Positions 1-9,986 are shown, counted from the stretch's first letter. The stretch is 24,445 nt of DNA from Spirogloea muscicola (GCA_009602725.1 WELB01000001.1:1153246-1177690), one strand, 5' to 3'. The notes: generated by a model from the letters alone, not told the origin. Program-made: numbers and translations.

Positions 1-26
1 GGCGGCGGCGGCGGCGGCGGCGGCGG
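1..26 (+). repeat. (GGC)n trinucleotide repeat at the window edge
   Basis: The window opens with about nine uninterrupted GGC units, so the left end of the tract is unknown. It lies about 240 bases before the start codon of the first gene and probably belongs to its GC-rich leader or promoter. Similar tracts occur at the 5' ends of two other genes here. Confidence 0.8.
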
Positions 27-264
27 ACGCGCCGGTGCGGCGGCGCCCGCTGGCCCTGGCGGTGGCCTCCGGTCGTCGGTCGCCTGGGCCTGGAGCTGCT
101 CTCGCGGGCGGACTTCATCGGACTCCGCGCGGCCGTCTCAGAGCCACGGCACGGCGCCATCGCGCACATAGGACCCCGACGTCACCTCCGGGCTGCCCCA
201 GCCTCCTCGGGTTGAGGTCGCAGGCTGCCTGCGCTCGCAGGTGCCGGGCCGCCCAGGCAGCAGC

Positions 265-3200
265 ATGGGGACGTGTGCTTCCTTAGCCATGCCGCACGTT
301 ACCTGCGAGGCATTGACGAACGCTTCGATCTCAAGCGCACCGTCGAGAAGGAGAGAGTCGCCGGGAAGAGCTATCAAGCGAAGCGCCTTTGGGGGCGAGA
401 GACTCGGGCCCAGCAACGTTGTCCAGATCACATGGTCCCCTGCTGCGAGGACGGAGGGCTGGCCAGCTCGGCGAGCACCAAGCGAAGGACGAACGATCAG
501 GGCGTCTGTTGACTCTGCCGTGAGCGACGCCAGTGCGTCAGGCCAGCTCATCCGGGGGGATAGCTTTTACTTGCGGTTGCCTGAGTACAGTTGGTCCGAC
601 TTCAGCATCGCGCAGCACGTGAGCATTGGATTGTCAGGGCGGGTAAGAAGGGCATGCTAAGCTCTTTCTCCTCTTCCAAAGCCTCAGAGTGTCCAGGGGC
701 AGCTGGACTGTCATGTGCCTTAAATGGAGCATCTGCTGCTGTGCTTACATGGCCTCTTACGATCTGCAAAAGTTGGCCATGATGCAGAGCGACGAGCTTC
801 TTTATGAGGGCATGGTCACGAAGCCCAACAGGTAATTGCAGACTGCAGAAAGATAACTGCTGGTTGCCATGCATTACCGGTTTTCTATGGTCACCATTGC
901 CGATGTTACCCTGCCCAATGCTCCTGCCTCGAGGAGTTGAAGGAGAACACCAAGAGAGCCAGTGCTGAAGCTTGCTTCCACTTGTGGCAGTCTGTTGCAT
1001 GGGTCGCGCGTGGTCCTCCGCATGCTGGCTGGAAAGCGGGCAGTCTGGTGGGGTGAACGAGCACTTCAGGTGCAGCAATTGCTACCGCTCCCACATTTAC
1101 ATGGGTCTTTAGTACTTATGTATGGGCTGTGCAGCTCACTCAAGCTCACAGTCTTAGCATTGTGAGTCAGTAGAAGGATATCTAAACTCAGTAGAAGGAT
1201 ATCAACAGCTTTTGCCACTCCGCTGTGCTATCTACTTTAGGGAAGGCCGAGTGGCGCTTCTGACCAGTCAAGTTCTTCCTGTGCCTCTTTCTAGCACCCT
1301 GCTTTGCACTTATTCACTCTACTTCTGGTCATTCTCGTATCTTCAACAGGTCTTGCCGAGGCTTGCCAAAGAGGAAAACAATTGGCGGCACCCTTACACT
1401 GTCCAGGTCCACGGCGTCATACGCTCAAGTAGGAGCGCTGACTCCAATCTTGGCGAGCCAACACTCACTCTCATTCATGGGGTGAGGAAAGCTACATGCA
1501 ATAGTAGTAAATCATCAGAAGCTTGTCAGAGTTATCTTGCTGCATTTGCCGCCTGTGAGCATCATAAGCCAGCTCTTGCTGCTACTTACATTCTCAGCCA
1601 TTAACCCGCGTCTGATTGGCAGCACTTTGCTGGTATCAGTACTATGGCAGGTTGTCGCTGCAGCAGTGGCTGCTCTCACAGGATTGGTTGCAAGCTTTGG
1701 AGTCTCGCCTGGCCCTAGGCAAGGAGGGAGCCAGACGCATTGGAGACGAACGTACAGGTGGTGATGCAGTTTCACGTCAACTCCGTGTTGTGCGTATGGT
1801 CCTGAGGGATGTGCTTATTGCGGTGAGAGCATCATGCTGTAGGTTCTTACGTGGACGCATAGTTCTTTATATATGAACGAGCACACTTTCGTGCTCAGTC
1901 TCTGTCTGCACTACCATAGAGTGAAGGCAACAACGCAGAGAGTCCTGCCTAAGACGTGCGGTTGCTTCAACATATTCATGTAGGTCAACTATGTTCACAG
2001 CCGGGGTATGGCTCATCTGGACCTCCGTCTCCAGAATCTGCAGATCAGCGCTCATGACCGCCATGTCAAGGTTCACGCAGGAGAAAGCTTCCCATTCTCC
2101 TTCTAATGCTTCTCACAAGCGAATATCTTGTCTCAGCACTGTTCAAGGCTTAGGTACACAACCCTAACACACGTGCTTGTTGCAAGTCAGTAAAGTCTTT
2201 TTGAAAGATACGGTGCCCTTTTGCTATGCGTGCTGCATGTGGCCTAAGTATGTTGACTTAGGGTCCATGCCCTCATGGCTGGTGCTCAGGTGGGTCTTCT
2301 AGGGAAGACCGTGGACTTTCCAGGTGGCCTGAATGGAGACAGCTCTACTCGGAGAAACATGATTGCATACGATATCAGGTAAGAGTAAGCAAGCAATACA
2401 AGGTGGCTGCCAGTCTTGTCACCATGTGCTAGCCCATTTTAGGAGCTTATGGCTGTCAAGCTTGTACCTGCATAATAGGTGCATCGGAATCATCATGGCA
2501 CGACTAGTTCTTCGCGAGCTCAACGACCCAGACAATCTTGCGCTCTTCCGGAGCTTTTTGCAGCAGGTATACCACAGTGACTCAGTTATTGGGTGGTTCC
2601 TCAGCCGTTAATTTCTGCTAAGCAAGGTGTAGCCAAAGGCATTTGAGGAGCACTTGAGATATGTTGTAACTACTGCAGTCATGGACTGTTCAACTGTCAT
2701 CAAGAATCAGAGGTGCTTGTCTTATTGCTGTATATCAGATCAGAATAGTCAGAGTGGAAGAAGCTTCATTCTGCACAGGGAGCGCCCCCCCTCACTCCTG
2801 CTAATATATGCTGAGCTTTTACACCTTCAATCTAGCAACACAGCTTGCTCAGCTGAAGTTGGTGATAACACTCAGGGCCATGATCCAACAAGCCTGCGGG
2901 AGTTTGTAAGGCCCATGCTTCGCAAGGAGTCCTTCTGGGGTACTGGCATGAAGTTACTCGACAAAGGGGGAGGTGCTGGGTGGCACCTCCTTTCGTCACT
3001 CCTCTCAACCAATGTGGACGACAGAATCAGGTGAAACCCATTCTATACTAAGACGATTTATAAGGTGAAGATGTGACCCCTGCTATGTGGAGCAGCAGTT
3101 TCGTAGTTGGACACTGTTGTAATGAGTGCCCTAATACTTTGGGGAGGTTCGAGGAGTGTGAATTCAAGGAGTGCAACCTGACAAGTCACTGCATCAATAT

Positions 3201-4937
3201 GTATTCAGAGCTCAACTTGATGACCTTGAAATTGTTACTTCAAGTTTCTCAGTTGGTGACTGGCTGACTGGGATATCTATGAAGATGATTACCATTCCAG
3301 AGTAGTCGGACCTTACCTGGAATCCATAAGGTTCTGCGAATTCATACAGAATGTGGATGCTCTCTCTTCCCCTGTCCTCTGTTTGATGAGTCAAAATCCA
3401 ACACAAAAGTCAGGATCCTCCAGGAGACCCTCCGTAACAGTTACACCTTTCCCCCTCTTTTGCTTCAGCTGTCCCAATGCCCTTCGGCACCCATTCCTTT
3501 GTGGTCCACGGTGGAAGGTTGAGCAGTCTGTGCAATTCGTGCAATGGGGATTGGGGTCAGCGGCTGTTCGCATAGTGGAGGAGTTTGTATACCTTCCACA
3601 TCAGGTATGGCAGTTCCCATTTGGTGGAGCATGTAAAGGTCATGTAGATCATTCTGTGGCCAGGTCTTCGTGCTGGTAGTTACTTAGCAGTTGCCTGCAT
3701 GCTCTCATGAGGCTTTCTAACGCTTTTGCTCATGGGAGACAGAAACATTTAGTAGCTCTGTTATGCTTGCACTATGTTTCAGCTTAAAAGATCCGCTACT
3801 TAATACTTATTCTTCAATATATTGGAAAGTTTTATTCCTACATAGTGTAATGATGATTCTCAGCTTGTCCTGGCTTTTGGGCATCACATCCGTGCGCAGA
3901 GGCGGAGGTTACTTCAGCTCATTGAGGCCCTAGAGCTCATGGATACCATCACCCAGCCAGCAGTAAGAGTGTGCCTTGCAGTCGACCTTGCAGTTGTCTA
4001 TACAAGGTCTCAAAGTATACTTCTGAGCTCTGACAGTGCTGCAACAACATGCCAATGCAGAACTTTACACATCTAATGAGGTGAAGCTTGTGACTTCCAC
4101 AGGACTGGGGTAAGATGGTCCCAGGAAGATGGCGCTACCTTTACCAGACTGGGCGTCAGATTGGGTTGACAAGCCGACAGGTAAATTTAGCTGAGGGATG
4201 GCCAATCCTGCAGACATGTGAAGGCTGTGTTTATCAAAGCTTTAGGTCCATGCAAGTGGCTTAGGCCTGATCACAGCAATGATTGTTTGACAGTAGTATC
4301 ATGTCACTGCCAGTGACAGCACGTCCTTGTGCATGGTGGTCTCTGTGACTGCGGCCTGATGTAAGCACTGCTATATAGCCGCTTCCATGAGCAGCCTTGC
4401 CGTTTCCTTTTGTGCCAGGCCTCTCCGGCAGTGAGGATCCAAGACCTGTATGCAACCTTCAATCGTCTTGGTGATGGGCCGGATGCGCACATTGGCCTCT
4501 CTGTAGAGGTCACATTTGTCGTCATGCCGGAGCACAGGGACTGGCCTATGGACAAGAGCGGCTGCAAGGGCAGCCTCACGATCTGCTGCAAGAAGGTGTC
4601 AGCCAGGCCTGGGGACCTGCTCACGCCGCAGAAGGGCATGGAGAGCGCTCCCAGAGAAGACCACTGGGCGCACGGGGCAGAGGAGCCGGACTGGCACCGC
4701 CACGGGCTGCTGCGCTTGCAAGTGCAGGACCTGGGCATGAACATGCGGCTGGACTACCAGGGCTCCGACGCCACGCTGCCGCAGCGCGTCCTGCGCGAGG
4801 TGCGCCTGCAGATCCCCCGGGAGCTCTTTGACGTCTCCGGCCTCGTCTGCTGCACCCACCTGAGTGGCCGCCTGCTGATCCTCCGCAGCGCTTCAGGTGC
4901 CGCCCTGCTGCTGACGAGATCCTGTACCATTTCCTAG
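265..4937 (+). CDS. Kinase-like plus fibrillin fusion protein (FBN11/PAP14 type), plastid
   Basis: Thirteen exons: 265-642, 788-831, 991-1069, 1350-1481, 1640-1822, 1984-2070, 2290-2378, 2479-2566, 2876-3030, 3469-3604, 3864-3962, 4103-4180, 4419-4937. All phases agree and give 688 residues. Residues 1-115 are rich in Ser, Arg and Ala, as in a transit peptide. Residues 117-455 follow a protein kinase fold: HPYTVQVHGVI at beta 4, VHSRGMAHLDLRLQN at the catalytic loop, ALRHPFL near the end. From about 458 a PAP/fibrillin domain follows (GRWRYLYQTGRQIGLTSRQ). This order matches plant FBN11/PAP14, a plastid-lipid-associated protein; plastoglobule location is inferred from the family. The beta 3 Lys is Arg (VVLR, 151) and the DFG position reads LLG (304-306), so catalysis is doubtful. 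The start at 265 is the least certain point: another frame is also open at 273-512, and no ATG lies upstream in the window. Confidence 0.85.
1167..1203 (+). repeat. Two-copy 21-bp tandem repeat in an intron
   Basis: The 16-base word TCAGTAGAAGGATATC occurs at 1167 and again at 1188, inside the intron between exons 3 and 4 of the fibrillin-kinase gene. It looks like a local duplication, with no sign of function. Confidence 0.7.
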
Positions 4938-5673
4938 AAACCCCCTGCAATAGCCTCCGCTTGCAGGGCCATGTAGTACTCAAATTGTATTTTGTCCAAG
5001 CGTCAGCATTGCAGCCATGACATTGAGCTGCATGTATACCGCTCTGGGTGCGGGTGTACAGAACTGACGATTAACACAGGGGCTGGTAGACATGTGCTTA
5101 GGCTACACACTTAGTAGGCTTCTCAAGTGGCTCACACACATTTGCTTTAGCACAGTCTGGCTGGGCAACTTGTATCCATTCTTAATTGCTTAATCCATTT
5201 CAAGGAACTTGGACATTGCTTGCTGCTGCTGCTAACAATGAACAGACTACCGACACAAGCTCCACTAATGCAAACCCAAAACCCTCTATATAGACTTAAG
5301 AGCATATGCAGAGCTGAGATTAGCCGACTGTCGGACTGTCGCTTTCTTTGGCTGCTGCCATCATCATGGTGGTTGTGCTGTGGCTCGCCGACCTTAAATC
5401 TGCAGTGCTGCATCTTATGCATGCTTTGCTCTGATGTAGGCAATGTTCTGTCAGTCAGGCTCCTAGCTGAAAGTTTTCTTGCTCTGCCTGCCCTTGTCTT
5501 CCACGTTCAACAACCTGTACCTGCCATTCACGTTCTGCAGTTTGTACCTGTCCTTCATGTCCTACAGCCATCACTTCCTGTCTCGTTGTGGAGGACCGGC
5601 AGACCGTCCTCGTCTTGGCGCAGTTGCGGACGCAGACGCAGACGCATTCATGATCACAAAGGATTCAGAGTAA
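4938..5673. other. Intergenic stretch with a short 27-bp repeat
   Basis: I see no gene I can support here. It follows the stop of the + strand fibrillin-kinase gene and must hold its 3' UTR. At 5502-5582 there are three imperfect 27-bp units, each starting near CACGTTC or CATGTCC. In one frame they read as nine-residue repeats (HVQQPVPAI, HVLQFVPVL, HVLQPSLPV). The surrounding open frame has no recognisable domain and is probably chance. A GACGCA hexamer is repeated three times near 5628-5645. Confidence 0.5.
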
Positions 5674-5932
5674 CACAAAGACTTGCCTGACTACACACAG
5701 AGCCGGCGAGCACTCAGCTCCACCTGGTCGTTCATAGAGCTGGCAGGCACACAGCGCCGCCTCGCCGAACACAGAGCAGTCGCGCACACAGCGCCACCTA
5801 GTGGCACACAGAGCTGTCACGCACACAGCGCCGCCTCGCCGCACACAGAGCCGCCGCGCACAGAGCGCCGCCTCGCCGCACACAGAGCCGCCGCGCACAC
5901 AGCGCCGCCTAGCCGCACTTAGAGCCACGAGA
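5674..5932 (+). repeat. 37-bp minisatellite, seven tandem units
   Basis: Units start at 5674, 5711, 5748, 5785, 5822, 5859 and 5896, an exact 37-base spacing. The central five units are close copies that begin CACACAGCGCCGCCT and end near GAGCCGCCGCG. The first two and the last are more worn. Each unit has an internal half-repeat of about 18-19 bases (CACACAGCGCC against CACACAGAGCC). Because 37 is not a multiple of three, the array cycles through all frames, which explains the false repetitive open frames on both strands. Confidence 0.93.
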
Positions 5933-6318
5933 TCGTTCGGGCCATCAGTGCAATCTGCCGGGGCCTCCCTTATCTAGGGAGACTCTCATCGGCCTAGCAG
6001 AAGCGGCGCATTGAGTGAATCTTCCAACCCACTGATTCGCCATATTTCTATATCCAACACTAGCTAGATTGACAACAGTGTAGCCATCCTGCAGATGGCT
6101 ACACCGCAAGTTCATAACAAAGCAGTAAGTCAAGGCAACAATTTGACAAGCTTCAACAGCAGCTAGTCATGCCACCTCCACTTGCAGCTCTCAGTGTAAA
6201 AGGCCATCCAATACATTTGGTTGCATCCCTATCTCGATGCCGTGGGTAAAGAGGCTCCTGGCGAGTGCCAAGAAGTTTGTATGATATGGGGACCAAGAAG
6301 CTTGCATGATAAGGGGAA

Positions 6319-6362
6319 CCTACATTCACACATACCTACATGTAGGTATGTATGAATGTAGG
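6319..6362. repeat. 44-bp near-perfect palindrome
   Basis: The arms are 22 bases each and meet at ACATGT with no spacer; only one position pair fails (C against A at the eleventh base from each end). The left arm begins CCTACATTCA and the right arm ends TGAATGTAGG. It lies about 90 bases past the lumazine synthase stop codon, so it could fold as a hairpin in the 3' end of that transcript or as a cruciform in DNA. Confidence 0.9.
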
Positions 6363-6381
6363 GCTTTTCTGAATCTTCTAT

Positions 6382-6402
6382 CATCTACTAAGAAAGTAGA
6401 TG
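6382..6402. repeat. Small perfect hairpin, 8-bp stem
   Basis: CATCTACT and AGTAGATG are separated by AAGAA. It lies 20 bases from the larger palindrome, so two hairpins would follow each other in the 3' region of the - strand gene. It could also be chance. Confidence 0.5.
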
Positions 6403-6449
6403 AGAACGGAAGTCAGTTGTTTCTCTCCATCAAAGGAGAACTCACAAAA

Positions 6450-8395
6450 TTATCGAAGTACATTTATAGGTTTCAGCGTGGTGAAATCCGGTTGAGGAGG
6501 TGTGGAAGTCATGCCAGCGGCTCTGAGTTTGGCCATCAAGCTGCCCATCTCGATCTGCCAGGACAAAGATGCCAGGTAAGGACCCCGTCATTTTAAGACA
6601 CCGCACTACTCTGGGTGTGGTGATGCCATCTTTAAGGGTCATAAGAGTGGGGCATAATCTGCTACATTGTGTGTGTGGCAAATGAAAAGTCAGGATGACA
6701 TATCATAGAATGAGAGCGAGACAGTATGGGCACTCTAGACGCAATCGCAGCGGTCAAGGCCTAGACTGTTCAGCACTCACTGCTGTAACTGCAGCTTCAG
6801 CACCCTTGTTGCCGGCCTTTCCACCAGCCCTGTCAATGGCCTGCGGGTAGCACGACCAGGTCCAAGGCCTCAGAAAGGACCGAATTGTACTAGGTGAAAT
6901 GACATTCGAGACTCTATCTATAAGCTCGTCAACCAATGTGCAACTAGAGGGCCTAGTCATGAACCTGCATTGCACTAGTGGCATCTGAGAAAGGGCCGAG
7001 ACCTGCTCCATGGTATCGCAGGTGAGGACGCCAAAGATGCACGGAACGCCTGCAACTCACAGGGCCGCAGTGAGATGCCGCCTAAGGTGCCACGATCGAC
7101 TCACCATGCTGACTTCCTGCAGAGCTTCTATCTCGACCAGGTGTGAGCCGGCCCTCAGCCAACTTCGCTAGGCAGAGGACACCACTAATTCCCCTTCATC
7201 GACCTTACAAAAAATTGAGGGCAGGAATCTTGCTCTTGAAGGTGCTCTTTGGGTCCAGCATGTATCACATGCAGAAGATAACCTCGGAGCAGGCACAAAC
7301 ACTGCAGTTCCTCTCGGCTCTGCAAGCTAAGTACCCCCCTTGAGCTCACCTGTCTTCAAGCTGGCACTCAGGACGCCTCCGGAGGCGCCGTTGGCGACCG
7401 CGTCATAGTGCGTTGTGGCGCCACGTATCTGTCAGGACGTTGTCGAGCTCAGGTCTCAAGTTTGCTCCATGTCGACACATTTCAGGCCCTTGTCAAAGAC
7501 TGCTTGATGACCAGTGAGTGGGTGCTGCGGGAGCTCACCACGGCGCCGAGGCAGAGCACCGCGTCAAACTTGTGCGACTCCGCCACCGCCTGTGCCACGA
7601 CTGGGATCTCAAAGCTCCCGGGCACCCAGATCACCTGACCACCCGGCCTCCGCGAGCGAGCTGTCAGCGCCCGCAGTTCTTGATGGGCTGGATAGCAGCT
7701 CCAGGCACAGATAGGATCTCTTTAGCTTTGTAGTCCTATTGTTCTACATTATTTTCTGACCACACTATCAATACCAATCTGCCTTTAAGTAGGGTGACAC
7801 AGTGTCCATTCCCAATGTGCACCCGCGCAAGCCCAGCTGAGTGCACGGCGCCAGCCGCTTGCAAGAGGACGCAGTCGGCGGCGGCCTCATATAATTCCTG
7901 AGGGTCGAACCTCCGTCCTCATTTGGCAAGTCTGATCCTACCTCCACGGAGCCGGCGTCGACGCCATGGCGCGCGAACGCCTCCAGCGCCCCTGCAAGCA
8001 GCGGCCTCGTGACGAACTCATTGAAGCGGCCGACGACCTGCAGACGCGCGGCGGCAGGATTCGAACCTGTGGCCTTCTGTACCCGAAACCAGATGCGCTA
8101 CCGAGCTGCGCTACACCTTGCCTTGCTATCTTGTTATCTTGCTACAGATAATGGTTTGCTATGCATCATTTGATTACTCTTTGGGGAGCTGCCTCCCCTC
8201 GTCGGTCGCGGCCCGCTGGTCGCGGCGGCGGGTGCGCCGCATCACTCGGCGCGCTCGCGGCGGGGTGCTACTGACCACGGCGAGCTTGAGGCCGCCGCCG
8301 GCGAGGCTGCCCGTTATGCCCTCGCCCGCCGCGGCGCGGGCGGCGACAAAAAAAAAAAAAAAAAAAAATGCGGGCGGCCGCGCCGCCAGCGCCAT
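6450..8395 (-). CDS. 6,7-dimethyl-8-ribityllumazine synthase, plastid
   Basis: Seven exons on the minus strand: 8395-8276, 8037-7942, 7634-7539, 7428-7350, 7049-7003, 6840-6781, 6554-6450. They sum to 603 bases with consistent phases and encode 200 residues. The enzyme makes 6,7-dimethyl-8-ribityllumazine from 5-amino-6-ribitylamino-uracil and dihydroxybutanone phosphate, the step before riboflavin synthase. Family motifs in order: GRFNEFVTRPLLAGALEAF (43-61), VPGSFEIPVVAQA, LGAVIRGATTHYDAVANG with the catalytic His at 111, GVLTCDTMEQ, and DRAGGKAGNKGAEAA with phosphate-binding Arg150 and Lys158. The first exon is a leader of about 27 residues containing seven Phe in a row encoded by 21 T. 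Intron 5 (6841-7002) has an unusual GTCTCG donor. The ATG at 8395 was chosen because the leader joins the mature domain in frame. Confidence 0.93.
8047..8120 (-). tRNA. tRNA-like sequence in lumazine synthase intron 1
   Basis: Read on the minus strand it has a good A box (TAGCGCAGCTCGG), a perfect 4-bp D stem (GCGC/GCGC), a T arm with the B box GGTTCGAATCC, and a TTCGAAT loop. The anticodon arm carries one base too many for a 7-base loop (TCTGG TTTCGGGTA CAGA). The acceptor stem has two mismatches and the T stem one. The wording resembles tRNA-Pro or tRNA-Arg, but the identity cannot be fixed. I read it as a decayed tRNA or the head of a tRNA-derived SINE. Its 3' end lies six bases before the intron's CAG acceptor. 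Confidence 0.45.
8348..8368 (-). repeat. Homopolymer of 21 A (T on the coding strand) in exon 1
   Basis: The run is exactly 21 bases. On the minus strand it encodes seven Phe between MALAARPPA and VAARAAAGEG in the leader of lumazine synthase. Only lengths that are multiples of three keep the frame. Confidence 0.9.
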
Positions 8396-8544
8396 GGCCG
8401 CCGAGCGCGGCGGCGGCGGCTGGGGGGTGACTTGCTTAAACCCCGAATCCCTGGCCAGCTCCCGGACTTGCGCCCGCGAAGCTCACGACCAGCCGGGCCC
8501 CCAGATTTGGTGAAGTGGTCCTTTTTCGGCACCTCTTTCTTCGG
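8396..8544. other. GC-rich upstream region of lumazine synthase
   Basis: This lies directly upstream of the ATG at 8395 (minus strand). It contains a short CGG run near 8407-8420 and then passes into the repeat sequence beginning about 8510. I recognise no promoter motif. Confidence 0.3.
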
Positions 8545-8600
8545 CTTTGGACAATTGTCCATTGTTTTTGGGCTGGCTTTGCCAGCCCCTTCTTCTCTAT
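8545..8600 (+). repeat. Dispersed repeat with GGGCTGG hairpin, copy 1
   Basis: At 8570-8588 an 8-bp perfect stem GGGCTGGC/GCCAGCCC encloses TTT. The preceding TTGGACAATTGTCCATTG is shared in weaker form near 23885, and the hairpin itself recurs in seven or more places in this window. Confidence 0.7.
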
Positions 8601-8710
8601 GGGAGCGCACTTTCTTCCAGATAGAACCCTCGCCGTGGTCAGTAGCCTGGGGTATATTCACAGGCCCTCATGCGAACATACCAAGCTTGTCAGATTAGTT
8701 TGTGCTCACC

Positions 8711-8860
8711 CGTGGGTACTAATGTCATCTTAGGTACCTTAGATTAGGTCTCCGTATTATGTAGCATTGTTTAGTCTGCACTCGACTCTGCCTGAACAAT
8801 GTATTGGCTTGAATTGGCCTCCCTTTCAATTCATGCGCCCCGCGCGCCTTCTCTTCTCAC
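8711..8860 (+). repeat. Dispersed repeat R1, copy A
   Basis: This matches the reverse complement of 22005-22156 along about 150 bases. Shared words include GTGGGTACTAATGTCA, AGGTCTCCGTA, GAACAATGTATTGGCTTGA and TTCATGCGCCC. The end of the block (AATTCATGCGCCCCGCGCGC) is also present at 12649-12668 in the loop of the long inverted repeat. Identity by eye is roughly 80 percent, so these are old copies. Confidence 0.85.
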
Positions 8861-8920
8861 CAAGCCCATAAGATAAGACCACCTCCCAACAGCTCCTGCC
8901 CATCGCCTACATGAGGTTTG

Positions 8921-9165
8921 TGCGACGTCGTGTGTCAGCCTGGTTGCAGCGAGCTCAGACTCATGCTTTGCACCAGAAAGGTGGTGGTCGAGCCTTAGCA
9001 CGCGGGCTTGTCAATTCGCTCCAGTACTCGGGCATCAACTAGCGACCTCTAAGCACTACCTCGTGGTTACGGAGCGGTTCAGCTTAGCAGCAAGTAATCT
9101 ACATTTGTCTAAACTGTGCTTGCCTTCAAACTTAGCCATTCAGGCGCTCCATCACTCGGTTCATA
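8921..9165 (+). repeat. Dispersed repeat R2, copy A
   Basis: This is a direct, diverged copy of 23511-23745. Shared words in the same order: GACGTCGTGT, GTCAGCC, CTTTGCACCA, GGTCGAGC, GGGCTTGTCA, CCAGTA, GCGACCTCTA, GGTTAC, GAGCGGTTCA, TTAGCAGCA, TGTGCTTGCCTTC. Copy B lies just after a retroelement-like coding remnant, so R2 may be the 3' tail of such an element. Confidence 0.8.
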
Positions 9166-9986
9166 CTCCAGTGCTTCAGCGGCTGACTCTACGGCCACGG
9201 GCGCTTGGGGCCCAGCCTCCGTCTACCGCCGTGCCCTCTTCAGTGATTTGCCACTGCATATTACAGCTTCTGAGTCCAGTCGGCTCACTCTCACGGGGCC
9301 AGCGTCCGCCAGGGTGCAGCGAGGGGCTGGCCACCTGACGCAGAGCTGCAATTTTGAGGCACGCTGCAGCCAGCCGCTCCCCGGTCAGTCGCATTGCCGA
9401 CCTCCCAAAGCCTGTCTGTAGAACCAAGTCGCTCTTGCCACCCCACGGAAGAACCCTGCACTTGAGCCAGCAGATTTCAATCAAGATGACGTGCTGACTT
9501 CAGCTGGCCTGCTGCTTAATATGGGAGCTCTTCATTTGAAGCTGTACTTCACACACCCCAACTTTGGGGGTTGAGGTCTTGGACCCGTGGTCTGTTTGCA
9601 TCTGATCCACGTCCAATGGGCATCATCATGCAGAAGGTGAAAGGCCTGATAATTTACTTTGACGTGTTCCAAACCGTGCTGTACATAATGTGGACACTAG
9701 ACATACCAGACCATTTGGTGCTGGGTTTGTGACCCATGTGCGGCTGTCAAGATGAGTCGACCCTGTAAGTCCAAATTTTTGAGGCCATTCTCCAGGCACT
9801 GCCTGGTGACTTCTCCACGTCTAAGCAAGCACCTGCTGCAGCCGAGTCATCATTGCACACATCCAAGGTGCCACCCAATTGCTCACTCTGTGCACCTTAT
9901 TCCATCCTACATCCAGGAGCCTGAAGTGGCCTCGTGCCATCAACCTTTGCCGTGCTCCAGTCAGGCCATTTATAGCTGTATTTGGA
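9166..9986. other. Intergenic stretch with no recognisable gene
   Basis: It lies between repeat R2 and the stop of the - strand aldo/keto reductase, whose 3' UTR must fall in its right end. A minus-strand open frame at 9176-9484 contains a protein-like piece ending in a CAG/GTGG junction (LQTGFGRSAMRLTGE near 9350-9420), but I find no partner exon or known motif and do not call it. Confidence 0.4.

Larger units (their letters stand above)
5933..6449. other. Intergenic stretch between convergent genes
   Basis: This lies between the minisatellite and the stop codon of the - strand lumazine synthase gene. I find no gene. It contains a 25-bp direct duplication (starts 6268 and 6293, CCAAGAAG followed by TGATA and GGGGA), a 44-bp palindrome and a short hairpin. 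The 3' UTR of lumazine synthase must lie in its right part. Confidence 0.5.

Noticed and set aside
1295-1349. Upstream extension of the fibrillin-kinase exon at 1350
   Set aside because: The stretch is pyrimidine-rich like an intron end, and the exon 991-1069 joins 1350 in perfect phase.
5220-5690. 156-codon + strand open frame
   Set aside because: Composition is Leu/Pro/Ser noise, it includes a local 27-bp repeat and runs into the minisatellite; no splice structure or family match.
5683-5928. Long Ala/Arg/His-rich open frames on both strands
   Set aside because: They are products of the 37-bp minisatellite, which has no stops in several frames; no motif or start context supports a gene.
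9176-9484. Minus-strand open frame with a protein-like segment
   Set aside because: It overlaps sequence next to repeat R2, shows no recognisable motif and has no partner exons that I could join.
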